64,000 nt of DNA from Hymenobacter lapidarius. Its GTDB lineage: Bacteria > Bacteroidota > Bacteroidia > Cytophagales > Hymenobacteraceae. The stretch's first letter is position 1; every line of letters begins with the position of its first letter. Where the stretch lies: assembly GCF_001816145.1 (NCBI RefSeq), contig NZ_MDZB01000062.1, forward strand, positions 1-64,000. The letters run 5' to 3'. The position numbers were made by a program, and so were the translations under genes. Below, one piece after another: positions 16,034-26,047 of this stretch. Below the pieces are notes generated by a model. It was given only the letters and a program-made list of their open reading frames with translations, was not told where the DNA came from and did no database searches.

Positions 16034-17455
16034 CTACAGCCGGTCGCGCACCTGGCGCAGCAGGCGCTCTATCTCGTTGCGCACGGGTTGGTCGTCGGCC
16101 GGAAAGCCATTGTTAAAGAAGGTCACGGCTACCAGGCGGCCAGATTTGGTGCGCACGTAGCCGCAGAGGTTCACGGTGTTGGTCAGGGTGCCGGTTTTGC
16201 CCCAAAACCAGGTACCGGCGGCGTCGCGATAGCGCTTGCGCAGGGTGCCCTGGCCACCGCCGGCGGCCAGCACGCTCAGCAGGCGCGGCTCTTCCACCTC
16301 TTGGTGCAGCTTGAGCAGCAGGGCCGTAAAGGTGCGCGGCGTGACGAGGTTGAGGCGCGAAAGGCCCGAGCCGTCTACCCAAATGGGCTTGTCCGGCAGA
16401 GTGTTGAGGTGTTTGCGGAGCGTGACGCGGATGGCTCGGCTGGTGCTCAGCGAGTCGCGGCCGAGCGTGGTACTACCCATCAGCAGCAGTTGCTCGGCCA
16501 GGAAATTGTCGCTCACGCGCAGCATGCGGCGGTAAAGCGAGTCGGTGGGCAGGCCGCGCAATGTGCGTACCTCGTCCGTTTTCCGGGGGCGCCACGGCAC
16601 CCCCACAATGGCCCGGCGCAGGGTATCGCCCAACATGCGCAGCAGCAGCGTGCGGCTGGTCCGAAACGGCACTTCGTCTATCCACTTCTTGGTGGAGGGC
16701 AGGGTGTAAAAGCGGTTCGTGAGCGGGTCGCGGCGTACGTGGGTGTCGGGGTCGATGTCGGGCGACAGAAAGTTGGGCGGGGCCAGCTCCGTGAGCGGCG
16801 CAAACGAGTTGGGCAGTACCCGCACGCGCTGCGGCAAGGGCAGCCCCCGGTTGGCAGCGGCGCCGCCAGCGCGCTGGGCCGGGCGCAGGGGCGCCGCCGC
16901 GTAGAAGCGCACCGTGTTGCCATAAATCGGAAAAGCAGTGCGCTCGGGCTGGAAATAATACGTGTAGTCGTCCCAGCTCCAACTGGGGCCGTAGGCGGGC
17001 ACGCTGGCAATGTCGCCGTAGGCCAGCATTTTTTCGGGCCGAGTGGCCAGAAACGCGTAGGCGCGGCGGCTGGGCACGTCACCGTGCAGGAAAGTAGGGT
17101 CGCCGGTGCCCTGAAAAAACAGTGTGTCGCCGCGGGAAAAGTAGCGCAGGCTGGGCAGCGAGTCGGGCAGCAGCTTCAGCCCGGCGTAGAAGCTGAAGAG
17201 CTTCATGGTGCTGGCCGGGGTGAAATAGCGGCCGTCGTTGTAGCCAAACAGGGTTTCGCCGGTGGTGGCGTCGGCCAGGCTGATGCCCACTTGGTGCTGG
17301 CGGAGCACCGCCGAACTGTCCACCATGTTTTGGAACCAGGGCAGTTTTCCCGCCGGAATCACCACGGCCGGCGGCGTATCCGGGGATTGGGCACAGGCGG
17401 GCAGCTGGGTGGCACCCAGCGCCAGCAACAACAGAAAATAAACGGGACGTAACAC
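16034..17455 (-). CDS. dacB: D-alanyl-D-alanine carboxypeptidase/endopeptidase (PBP4 type, family S13)
   Basis: 473 residues, the usual length for S13 enzymes. A signal peptide with a Cys (ATQLPACAQS) means it is either cleaved or lipid-anchored. All three active-site motifs are present: Ser82-x-x-Lys85 (ASTMK), Ser315-Asp-Asn317 (RVSDNF) and Lys420-Thr-Gly422 (FWGKTGTLTNT). A large insertion separates motifs one and two, as in PBP4. It trims or cleaves peptidoglycan crosslinks in the periplasm. It is divergent from pyrG across about 167 bases. A near-match -7 box (TAATTTCG on the minus strand, about 17458-17466) abuts the start codon. The gene name is by homology of motifs and domain order. 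Confidence 0.93.
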   Translation of the reverse strand: MLRPVYFLLLLALGATQLPACAQSPDTPPAVVIPAGKLPWFQNMVDSSAVLRQHQVGISLADATTGETLFGYNDGRYFTPASTMKLFSFYAGLKLLPDSLPSLRYFSRGDTLFFQGTGDPTFLHGDVPSRRAYAFLATRPEKMLAYGDIASVPAYGPSWSWDDYTYYFQPERTAFPIYGNTVRFYAAAPLRPAQRAGGAAANRGLPLPQRVRVLPNSFAPLTELAPPNFLSPDIDPDTHVRRDPLTNRFYTLPSTKKWIDEVPFRTSRTLLLRMLGDTLRRAIVGVPWRPRKTDEVRTLRGLPTDSLYRRMLRVSDNFLAEQLLLMGSTTLGRDSLSTSRAIRVTLRKHLNTLPDKPIWVDGSGLSRLNLVTPRTFTALLLKLHQEVEEPRLLSVLAAGGGQGTLRKRYRDAAGTWFWGKTGTLTNTVNLCGYVRTKSGRLVAVTFFNNGFPADDQPVRNEIERLLRQVRDRL

Positions 17456-17568
17456 GCGACGAAATTACGCAGCTTCTGAGTCCGACCGGGGACTGTCCCT
17501 TTAAATTGTTCCAAAAAACGGCATATCGAGCGCCACGCCGCAGCTTTTCCGCCCTATCATCTCGTTGA

Positions 17569-19266
<1,698 letters not shown>

Positions 19267-19308
19267 GCAAGACCGTGGCGCGATGCCGTGCTTCGCGTCC
19301 CCGCGCCG

Positions 19309-19316
19309 TACCTTTG
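19309..19316 (+). promoter_or_regulatory. -7 promoter box for yidC
   Basis: TACCTTTG, 31 bases upstream of the yidC ATG at 19348. Confidence 0.5.
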
Positions 19317-19347
19317 CATTTTAGCTTGCAGCATACCTACGTTTCTA

Positions 19348-21147
19348 ATGGATAAAAATTCAGCAACCGGCCTTTTCCTGATTTCGGCCTTGCTTCTCAT
19401 CTACCTCTTCTTTTTCAGCCCGAAAGCAGAAGATGTGAAGGCTACTGGCAAGACGCCAGCCCCCACCGCGGCCTCCGCTCCGGCGGCCACGCCCGCCACC
19501 ACGCCGGCCTTTGCCCCCGAAGCCGCCCTCGACACCGCTGCTACCAGCGGCGCGGTGGCTCAGGACGTAGCCCTCTCCAACGAGAACCTCAACATCACCT
19601 TCTCGACCCGGGGCGGCCGCGTAACCGCTGTGCGCCTGAAGAAATACAAGACCTTCGGCGGCCAGCCGCTGGACTTGTTCGATGCGAAAAGTGCCCGCAT
19701 GGACACCCAGTTCCGCACCATCGACGGCAAAGTCATCAAGTTTTCGGACCTGGTGTTTCAGCCCGCTACCTCGCAGGCGGCCGGTGGCGCGTCGGTGCTC
19801 GCCTTCACGGCCCCGGTGGCCGGGGGCAGCGTGGTGCAGACGTATTCGCTGCCCGCCAACAGCTTCGAGCTGAAGTACGACCTGCGCCTGAACGGCCTGG
19901 AGCGCACGGTGGCCAAGGAGCCGCTCACCTTCACCTTCGTGGACCGGGTTCGCCAGACCGAGCAGGACCTGGCCCAGAACCGCAACCACACCACCATCAA
20001 CCACTATCTGGCCGCCGGCGACCAGGGCTCGCTGGCCGAAGCCAGCGAGACCCCTGAAGAATACAAGGCCACCGGCCCGGTGAAATGGGCTGCGCACAAG
20101 CACGACTTCTTCGTGGCCGGCCTCATCGCCGACCAGCAGCCCTTCACGGGCGGCGCGTTCAACTCGACCGTGAACCTGGCCGACTCGACCACCATAAAAA
20201 CCCTGAGCACCACCCTCACCCTGCCCGTGGACGAGGTGGCGCAGGGCCGGGGCCAGTACCGTTTTTTCTTCGGGCCGAACTCCTTCAACCTGCTAAAGGA
20301 AGTAGCGCCCGAGTTTGACCGCAACGTGTACCTGGGCTGGGGCTTGTTCCGCTGGGTAAACCGCTTTGTGGTGCTGCCCGTGTTCCACTTCCTGGAGCAG
20401 TACATCAGCTCCTACGGCGTTATCATTCTGCTGCTGGTGGTGCTCATCAAGCTGGTAACGTGGCCCCTGACCTACAAAACCTACGAGAGCCAGGCCCGCA
20501 TGAAAGTGCTGAAGCCGGAGATTGACGAGCTCAAGGAAAAGTACGGCGACGACGCCACCAAGGTGCAGCAGGAGACCATGAAGCTCTACTCCGCCTTCGG
20601 CGTGAGCCCGCTGAGCGGCTGCGTGCCCACCTTGCTCACGCTGCCCATCCTGTTTGCCATGTTCCAGTTCTTCCCCAACGCCATCGAGCTGCGGCAGCAG
20701 AGCTTCTTGTGGGCCAAAGACTTGAGCAGCTACGACGTGTTTGCCAAGCTGCCTTTCTACGTGAAGTGGTACGGCGACCACATCAGCATGTTTACGCTGC
20801 TGATGACGGCCTCTACCCTGCTCATGACCTGGCAGAGCAACCAGACCAACACGGCCATGCAGGGCCCCATGAAGACGTACAGCTACCTGATGCCCATCAT
20901 CTTCCTGTTCGTGCTGAACAGCTTCGCGGCCGGCCTCACCTGGTACTACTTCGTGTCGAACGTGGTGACGTTTGCCCAGCAGGCCATCACCAAAGCCTTC
21001 GTGGACGACACCAAAATCCGCGCGCAACTCGACGCCAACAAAATCAAGAACAAGGACAAGAAGCCCGGCGGCATCCAAAACCGCATTGCCGAAGCCATGA
21101 AGGCCGCGCAGGAGCGCGAGGCCCAGGCCAAGAAAAAACAGTCGTAG
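19348..21147 (+). CDS. yidC: Membrane protein insertase YidC
   Basis: 599 residues from the ATG at 19348, which opens the N-terminal membrane anchor (NSATGLFLISALLLIYLFFF). A Pro/Ala-rich linker (30-75) leads to the large periplasmic beta domain (about 85-350), then the conserved insertase core with helices including VIILLLVVLIKLVTWPLTYK, GCVPTLLTLPILFAMFQFF and YLMPIIFLFVLNSFAAGLTW. The Arg expected in the hydrophilic groove lies in the YKTYESQARMK region. The tail is basic (KIKNKDKKPGG) and suits ribosome binding. It inserts and folds inner-membrane proteins with or without SecYEG. A hairpin terminator follows at 21212-21252. Confidence 0.97.
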   Translation: MDKNSATGLFLISALLLIYLFFFSPKAEDVKATGKTPAPTAASAPAATPATTPAFAPEAALDTAATSGAVAQDVALSNENLNITFSTRGGRVTAVRLKKYKTFGGQPLDLFDAKSARMDTQFRTIDGKVIKFSDLVFQPATSQAAGGASVLAFTAPVAGGSVVQTYSLPANSFELKYDLRLNGLERTVAKEPLTFTFVDRVRQTEQDLAQNRNHTTINHYLAAGDQGSLAEASETPEEYKATGPVKWAAHKHDFFVAGLIADQQPFTGGAFNSTVNLADSTTIKTLSTTLTLPVDEVAQGRGQYRFFFGPNSFNLLKEVAPEFDRNVYLGWGLFRWVNRFVVLPVFHFLEQYISSYGVIILLLVVLIKLVTWPLTYKTYESQARMKVLKPEIDELKEKYGDDATKVQQETMKLYSAFGVSPLSGCVPTLLTLPILFAMFQFFPNAIELRQQSFLWAKDLSSYDVFAKLPFYVKWYGDHISMFTLLMTASTLLMTWQSNQTNTAMQGPMKTYSYLMPIIFLFVLNSFAAGLTWYYFVSNVVTFAQQAITKAFVDDTKIRAQLDANKIKNKDKKPGGIQNRIAEAMKAAQEREAQAKKKQS

Positions 21148-21211
21148 CGCTTGCAACGCTGCTCTCGTGCCCGGGCTCTCCCTGGTATGATGGGCTTGCA
21201 AACTTCCCGAC

Positions 21212-21252
21212 ACCGGCAGCACGAAACCCTAGCACGGTTTTCGTGCTGCCGG
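21212..21252 (+). terminator. Rho-independent terminator after yidC
   Basis: Stem ACCGGCAGCACGAAA paired with TTTCGTGCTGCCGGT, followed directly by a T run (GGTTTTTTG). It lies between yidC and the DUF6438 gene. Confidence 0.85.
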
Positions 21253-21312
21253 TTTTTTGTTGCCCTTCTTGCAAGCTGATTTACCCCTCACTGCTGCCTC
21301 ACTTTTCCGCTC

Positions 21313-21861
21313 ATGCGCTTCTTCACCACCCTGCTCCTGCTGATTACCTTCGGGCTCACCCTGCCTACCTGCGCTCAAAAAAAAATGTCGGCCACGCAGC
21401 AAACCAAGGTCAAAAAGCCCAGCAAGAAAGTAAGGGCCGCCGAGGCCCGCGCCAAAGAGCTTGAAGCCAGGCAAGTGTCCGGCCCGGTGCTCACCTTTGA
21501 ACGCACGGCCTGCTTCGGCAAGTGCCCCACCTACGTCATGCAGGTGTATGCCGATGGCCGCGTGGTGTACGAAGGCCGCCGCTACGTGCCCCTCATGGGC
21601 CTGCAGGAGCTGAAGCTGCCTGCCGCCACCGTTGCCGAGATGCTGCGCAACGCCAAAGAAGCCAATTTTGAGCAATTCCAGGAGCGGTACGCCATGAATA
21701 CCTCCGATTTGCCCAGCACCGTGGTGGGCGTCCGCCAGGCCAACGGCCAGCTCAAAATTGTGACCGTGGAGGAAGGCGCGCCCACCAACGTGAATATGTT
21801 CTTCACCTACCTCAGCACCCGGTTTGACCAGCTGGCGCAGCTGGGCGGGGTGGATAGGTAA
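21313..21861 (+). CDS. Secreted DUF6438-domain protein
   Basis: 182 residues. A signal peptide (MRFFTTLLLLITFGLTLPTC) may end at a lipobox-like Cys. A basic stretch (KVKKPSKKVRAAEARAKELE) follows, then the DUF6438 core from about 55: VLTFERTACFGKCPTYVMQV, YADGRVVYEGRRYV, and a terminal segment with FFTYLSTRFDQL. Cys residues in TACFGKCP are the family hallmark. The function is unknown. It lies alone between the yidC terminator and the convergent esterase gene 33 bases beyond; no consensus promoter box is seen. The family call rests on the tACFGkCPxY and dGrvxYeG pattern. Confidence 0.85.
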   Translation: MRFFTTLLLLITFGLTLPTCAQKKMSATQQTKVKKPSKKVRAAEARAKELEARQVSGPVLTFERTACFGKCPTYVMQVYADGRVVYEGRRYVPLMGLQELKLPAATVAEMLRNAKEANFEQFQERYAMNTSDLPSTVVGVRQANGQLKIVTVEEGAPTNVNMFFTYLSTRFDQLAQLGGVDR

Positions 21862-21893
21862 GCGGGATACCTACGGCTGCCCTCCACTGGCCC

Positions 21894-22757
21894 TTAGCGT
21901 GCGGCCGGCGCGGGCGTGGGCAGCGGCTTAAATACCACCCGAAACGCCTGGAGAGCAGCCGGGTGGTAGATGGTTTGGTGGGTTTCCTGGGGCATGTGCT
22001 GGTGGTGCCAAGTGATGTTTTTGGGAGTGTGGTGGCCCAGCGCCTGCGTGAGCTGGCCCACCGGCGCCTCAATTTCCCCGTTGCTGCTGGTGGCCAGGCA
22101 CAGCACCTTGGGCGTGCGGCCGGCGCCCTGAAGCAGGGTGCTGGCCTGGCTGGCCAGCAGTTCGTTGTTCCACCACAGGCTGGGGTCGAATGCCAAGTAG
22201 GTGTCGAATAAATCGGGTTCCAGCAGCAGGGTTTCGACCACAAACAAGCCGGCCAGCGACCCCCCAACAATGGCTGTTTCGGTGGTGGTGCGGTAGCGCC
22301 GCTTCACGTCCGGCATCAACTCTTCCAGGATGAAGCGCCGGAAAGCCGCCGAGCCGCCTACCCTGGGCGCAATCTTTTTATCTTTTTCGTTGGTGGTGGG
22401 GCCCGTCAGGTCACGCCGCCGCTCGGTGTTCTCAATCCCCACCAGAATAAAGGGCCGCATTGCCCCGTTGCCCACCAGCACCTGTACCAGGCCGGCCACG
22501 TGCAAAAAGTCTTCGGCCAGCCCGCCATCGGGCATGTACAGCACGGGCAGCCGCAACGTGGTCGACTCGGCGTACCCGGACGGAACAAAGACGTTGAGCC
22601 GCCGGGTTTCGCCCAGGACTTTTGACTGGATGGTAAACGTCTGCCCAATAACTAACGGCTCGGCGGCAGGGGCCGATACGGCAGCCTGCCCCCTCGCTCC
22701 TCCTGCCACGAGCAAGACAACGAGCAGCAACAGCATCGGAGGGCGCAGGCGGGACAT
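21894..22757 (-). CDS. Exported alpha/beta hydrolase, putative esterase (esterase D-like)
   Basis: 287 residues with a signal peptide (PPMLLLLVVLLVAGGARGQ). The fold matches the family that includes enterochelin esterases and the siderophore hydrolase IroE: RRLNVFVPSGYAE, LPVLYMPDGG, RPFILVGIENTERRRDLTGP, and the nucleophile Ser in AIVGGSLAGLF with YLAFDPSLWWNN after it. A His in ETHQTIYHPA near the C-terminus completes a likely triad. It should cleave an ester in the periplasm; iron-siderophore or other acyl esters are possible, but no siderophore gene is nearby. The next gene in its direction is the convergent DUF6438 gene; upstream stands a family A hairpin repeat. Confidence 0.85.
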   Translation of the reverse strand: MSRLRPPMLLLLVVLLVAGGARGQAAVSAPAAEPLVIGQTFTIQSKVLGETRRLNVFVPSGYAESTTLRLPVLYMPDGGLAEDFLHVAGLVQVLVGNGAMRPFILVGIENTERRRDLTGPTTNEKDKKIAPRVGGSAAFRRFILEELMPDVKRRYRTTTETAIVGGSLAGLFVVETLLLEPDLFDTYLAFDPSLWWNNELLASQASTLLQGAGRTPKVLCLATSSNGEIEAPVGQLTQALGHHTPKNITWHHQHMPQETHQTIYHPAALQAFRVVFKPLPTPAPAAR

Positions 22758-22802
22758 GGGCGGGGCTTGGTTTTGCTAGTGGCTTATGTTGAGCAGTGTA
22801 CG

Positions 22803-22945
22803 GCTGGCGCGCGTCTGCGACGCGTTGCCCGCTGGTTTCGAGCCTCTGGCTCGGGTGGGCGGTTGCTGGGGTTCTGGCGCGAGTCGTTCACCGGCGAGCC
22901 GCAGGCTCGAAGCCAGCCGGCAGCGCGTCGCAGACGCGCGCCAGC
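22803..22945. repeat. Large GC-rich hairpin repeat, family A, copy 2
   Basis: 143 bases with the outer arms GCTGGCGCGCGTCTGCGACG and GTCGCAGACGCGCGCCAGC. Inner halves GAGCCTCTGGCTCG and GAGCCGCAGGCTCG are also mutual inverted repeats. It matches the element at 7061-7207 in layout and in most bases of the arms. It lies between the esterase gene and the peptide-binding lipoprotein gene, which share a strand. Confidence 0.8.
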
Positions 22946-22966
22946 GCAACAAAACTGCCAGTTCAT

Positions 22967-24661
22967 TCAGTCCTTGCGCACCCGCTCCAGCAGCAGCTGG
23001 TTCATGGGGTTAGGCGCCAGGCCGCGCACGTTGTTCTGGGTCAGGCGCACCACTTCATCGTAATACAGACTGATAACCGGGCTTTCCTCCACCACAATGC
23101 GGTCCATGGCCTGGTAGAGCGCCGTGCGCCGGGCCACGTCCTGGGTGCGGCGGGCTTCGTCGTAGAGCTTGTCGTAGGCCGCGCTTTTGAAGTGCGTTTT
23201 ATCCGGGCCGGCGGGGCTGAAATTGGGGCTGTAGAACAGGGCCAGGTAGTTTTCGGCATCGGGGTAGTCGCCCAGCCAGCTTTTGGCGAAGAAGGCCACG
23301 CGGCCATTGTCCACCAGGTCCTGCTGCGCGGCCGATTGGTTGATGTCAATCTGCACCCGTACGCCCACGTCGGCCCACTGTTTCTGGAGGTATTCTCCGA
23401 TTTCTTTGCGTTCGAGCACGGTGCTCAGGCGCAGTTTCAGCGGGCGCTGGGGGCTGTAGCCGGCCGCGCGCAGCAGCTGGCGGGCCTTCTGGGGCTGGTA
23501 GGTGTAGCCGGGCACCTCCTTTTCGGAGAACGACGGCAACGCCGTGGGCACGAAGCCGGAAGTGCCGGCATTGCCCACGCCGTTGAGCAGGTATTTCAGC
23601 ATTTCGGGCTTATTGATGGCGTAGTTCAGGGCCTGGCGCACGCGCTTGTCGCGCAGGGCCCGGCCCTGCTCGGCCTGCTCCCCAATCAGGTTGGCCGAGT
23701 CGAGCTGAAAACCCAGGTACTCCGTGTTCAGGTACGGCGCTTTCTGCACCGTGAACTTGCCCTTGAAGTCGTCCCGAATGGTGCCGTCGGGGTGCATGAT
23801 GAGGTCGCGCGAGCCGGCCCGGATGCCGGACAGGAAATCGAGCTTGCCCTGCATAAAGGTCAGGAACTCGGTTTTGCGGTCGGGCAGGAAGCTCACGGCT
23901 ACGGCATCCAGATACGGCAGGGCGCGGCCCTTTTCATCGCGCCGCCAGTAGCCGGGGTTGCGCTCAAAGAGAAGCACGTTGCCATCGTCCCAGAGCTTGT
24001 ACTGGAATGGCCCCGTGCCCACCGGGTGTTCGCGGAAGTCCTTGCCATGCCGAGTCACGGCCTCATGCGGCACCACGTAGGCATAGGGCATGGTGAGAAT
24101 GCCCAGAAACGGAATAAACGGCTCTTTGAGGTGGATGCGGAACGTGGAATCGTTGGCCGCCACAAAGGCCGTGTCGCTAATGCTGCCGTCGGGCTGCTCC
24201 AGCACCTTACCCCGGAAAATCCAGCCGCCGGAGCTGGCCGTGGCCGCATCGAGGATGCGCTTGAAGCTGTAGACAAAGTCGGCCGCGGTCACTTCGCGGC
24301 CCTGGCCGCCGGCAAACGCCTCGCTGTTGTGGAACCGCACACCGCGTCGCAGCACGAAGGTGTAGAGCCGCCCATCGGGCGAAATGCTGTAGCGCCGGGC
24401 CAGGGCGGGCACCGGCAGCAGCGCCGAATCCAGCTCCATCAAACCATTATAGAGCTGCCCCACGGCCCAGGAGTTGGCCTGGTTGCGGGCAAAAGCGGGG
24501 TCGAGCGAGGAGAGGGCTTCGGGCTGGTTGTAGCGAAACACGCGGCGCTCGTCGGCGGCCGGGCGCGCCGCGTCGTGGCAGCCCGCCAGCGTTAGCAAGC
24601 CCAGCCAGAATCCAAACGGTTTAGCCGATAAGCTAGCCCAACGTGCCAAAAAAGGGGCCAT
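22967..24661 (-). CDS. Oligopeptide/dipeptide ABC transporter substrate-binding lipoprotein (SBP family 5)
   Basis: 564 residues. The start gives a signal with a lipobox (LLTLAGC near residue 27), so the mature protein is lipid-anchored. The SBP_bac_5 signature is clear: RYNQPEALSSLDPAFARN, LYNGLMELDS, then YTFVLRRGVRFHNSEAF, and internal GTGPFQYK. The C-terminal half has GYTYQPQKARQLLRAAGYSP. Such proteins bind peptides or nickel in the periplasm and hand them to an Opp/Dpp permease. No permease or ATPase gene lies nearby, so it works with a transporter encoded elsewhere or is a standalone binder. It is divergent from parA; the parA -7 box lies only 19 bases from its start codon. Confidence 0.92.
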   Translation of the reverse strand: MAPFLARWASLSAKPFGFWLGLLTLAGCHDAARPAADERRVFRYNQPEALSSLDPAFARNQANSWAVGQLYNGLMELDSALLPVPALARRYSISPDGRLYTFVLRRGVRFHNSEAFAGGQGREVTAADFVYSFKRILDAATASSGGWIFRGKVLEQPDGSISDTAFVAANDSTFRIHLKEPFIPFLGILTMPYAYVVPHEAVTRHGKDFREHPVGTGPFQYKLWDDGNVLLFERNPGYWRRDEKGRALPYLDAVAVSFLPDRKTEFLTFMQGKLDFLSGIRAGSRDLIMHPDGTIRDDFKGKFTVQKAPYLNTEYLGFQLDSANLIGEQAEQGRALRDKRVRQALNYAINKPEMLKYLLNGVGNAGTSGFVPTALPSFSEKEVPGYTYQPQKARQLLRAAGYSPQRPLKLRLSTVLERKEIGEYLQKQWADVGVRVQIDINQSAAQQDLVDNGRVAFFAKSWLGDYPDAENYLALFYSPNFSPAGPDKTHFKSAAYDKLYDEARRTQDVARRTALYQAMDRIVVEESPVISLYYDEVVRLTQNNVRGLAPNPMNQLLLERVRKD

Positions 24662-24679
24662 GCGAACAGGGAAAGAATG

Positions 24680-24687
24680 TATCTTTG
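24680..24687 (+). promoter_or_regulatory. -7 promoter box for parA
   Basis: TATCTTTG, an exact TAnnTTTG match. With a start about six bases later, the parA leader would be near 145 bases and would contain the 34-base-arm hairpin at 24716-24806. Confidence 0.5.
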
Positions 24688-24715
24688 TGCAATGCTACGG
24701 CAAAAGTCGTTAGGT

Positions 24716-24806
24716 TTTGGTTGTCAGTTGTTCGTTGTCAGTTGGTAGTCTATCGAGCGTCAAACCCCGTTTACTGCCAACTGACAACGAACAACTGACA
24801 ACCAAA
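24716..24806. repeat. AT-rich inverted repeat, family C, in the parA leader
   Basis: Arms 24716-24749 and 24773-24806 pair over 34 bases with one mismatch. Each arm holds a tandem GTTGTCAGTTG/CGTTGTCAGTTGG unit. Related half-units occur at 31622-31713 and 44938-44964. It lies between the parA promoter box and the parA start codon. Confidence 0.85.
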
Positions 24807-24839
24807 GCCCAGCAACTGACATCTGACAATTAGAGACTC

Positions 24840-25646
24840 ATGGGAAAAATCATCGCGGTAGCCAATCAAAAAGGCGGGGTGGGCAAAACCACTACCTCCA
24901 TCAACCTCGCGGCTTCCCTGGCCGCGCTGGACTACCGGACCCTGCTCGTCGACGCCGACCCCCAGGCCAACGCCACGTCCGGCGTGGGCTACGACCCCAA
25001 GGACATCCAGAACAGCATCTACGAGTGCATGGTGGACGGCATCAACGCCCAGGACATCATCCTGCCCACCAACATCCTGCCCCACCTCGACCTCATGCCC
25101 TCCCACATCGACTTGGTGGGCGCCGAGGTGGAGATGATAAACCTGCCCAACCGCGAGGAGAAAATGAAGGAGGCCCTGCGCCCCCTCGCCGAGCAGTACG
25201 ACTTCATCATCATCGACTGTTCCCCGTCGCTGGGCCTCATCACGGTCAACGCCCTCACGGCCGCGCACTCGGTCATCATCCCCGTGCAGTGCGAGTATTT
25301 CGCCCTCGAAGGCCTGGGCAAGCTCCTGAACACCATCAAAATCATTCAGAGCCGCCTCAACACCAACCTCGAAATCGAAGGCATCCTGCTCACGATGTAC
25401 GACGTGCGTCTGCGCCTCTCCAACCAGGTGGTGGAAGAAGTGCGCATGCACTTCCAGCAGTTGGCGTTCGACACCATCATCCCCCGCAACGTAAAGCTGA
25501 GCGAGTCGCCCAGCTTCGGCATCCCCGTCATCCTGCACGACGCGGAGAGCAAAGGCTCCATCAGCTACCTGAATCTGGCCCGCGAAATCGTGGAGAAAAA
25601 CAGCGTGGAAGCCACCGAGGAAACAGCGGAGGACGAGCGGATTTAG
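24840..25646 (+). CDS. parA: Chromosome-partitioning ATPase ParA (Soj)
   Basis: 268 residues, the size of chromosomal (type Ib) ParA/Soj. It opens with MGKIIAVANQKGGVGKTT, so the deviant Walker A motif with its signature Lys starts at residue 11 and there is no N-terminal HTH domain. DADPQAN (Walker A') is near residue 40 and FIIIDCSPSLG (Walker B) near 123. ATP-bound dimers coat the nucleoid non-specifically, and ParB stimulates hydrolysis to move the origin region. parB lies downstream but is separated by a palindrome cluster and a toxin-antitoxin pair (25663-26379), an unusual break in a normally tight pair. Its own leader carries a hairpin repeat. Confidence 0.97.
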   Translation: MGKIIAVANQKGGVGKTTTSINLAASLAALDYRTLLVDADPQANATSGVGYDPKDIQNSIYECMVDGINAQDIILPTNILPHLDLMPSHIDLVGAEVEMINLPNREEKMKEALRPLAEQYDFIIIDCSPSLGLITVNALTAAHSVIIPVQCEYFALEGLGKLLNTIKIIQSRLNTNLEIEGILLTMYDVRLRLSNQVVEEVRMHFQQLAFDTIIPRNVKLSESPSFGIPVILHDAESKGSISYLNLAREIVEKNSVEATEETAEDERI

Positions 25647-25662
25647 CCAAGATTATATGCTC

Positions 25663-25785
25663 TTTCGGAGTTGTACTCCGAAAGCCCGCTTGCCGGGGAC
25701 TTACAGTCCCCACGCATTGCCAATGCACCTAGCGCCGCTGAGTTTAACTCAGCCAAGGAGCCAATTTCGGAGTACAACTCCGAAA
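25663..25785. repeat. Cluster of five short palindromes between parA and the DUF433 gene
   Basis: In 123 bases stand five near-perfect palindromes: 25663-25683 (TTTCGGAGTtgtACTCCGAAA), 25695-25711 (GGGGACTtacAGTCCCC), 25714-25726 (GCATTGcCAATGC), 25738-25752 (CTGAGTTtAACTCAG) and 25765-25785 (TTTCGGAGTacaACTCCGAAA). The first and last are exact reverse complements of each other, so the whole block can also fold as one long hairpin. It begins 17 bases after the parA stop. Confidence 0.85.
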
Positions 25786-25813
25786 CAGCGGCAGGTCGTA
25801 ACTTGCTTTTCTA

Positions 25814-26047
25814 ATGCACACCTCTCCCAACCACCCGCACATTGGCAGCGACCCGGAAATTCGGTTTGGGCGGGCCTGCCTTATCGGTACGCGCATCAGC
25901 GTGGACGATGTGCTGGGCTGGCTGGGTAATGGTATGAGCAATGCCGACATTATCGAGGATTTTCCGGAGCTGGATGAGCAGCTGATTCGGGCCTGCCTGC
26001 GCTACGCGGCCGACCGCCAGCGTCACACTCGCATCGTAGCCCGGTGA
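25814..26047 (+). CDS. DUF433 family antitoxin (VapB45-like)
   Basis: 77 residues. The DUF433 signature is clear: RFGRACLIGTRISVDDVLGW followed by LGNGMSNADIIEDFPELDEQ and IRACLRYAADR. DUF433 proteins are short winged or helical DNA-binding modules that act as antitoxins beside DUF5615 or other PIN-like toxins. The next gene overlaps it by four bases (its GTG start at 26044 sits in the stop region GGTGA), the coupling expected for such a pair. The ATG at 25814 is chosen because it gives the usual length. No promoter box is seen between the palindrome cluster and this start, so it may read through from parA. Confidence 0.9.
   Translation: MHTSPNHPHIGSDPEIRFGRACLIGTRISVDDVLGWLGNGMSNADIIEDFPELDEQLIRACLRYAADRQRHTRIVAR

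Noticed and set aside
25663-25785. CRISPR-like array
   Set aside because: The palindromes differ from one another and the spacing is irregular; no direct repeats or cas genes are present.
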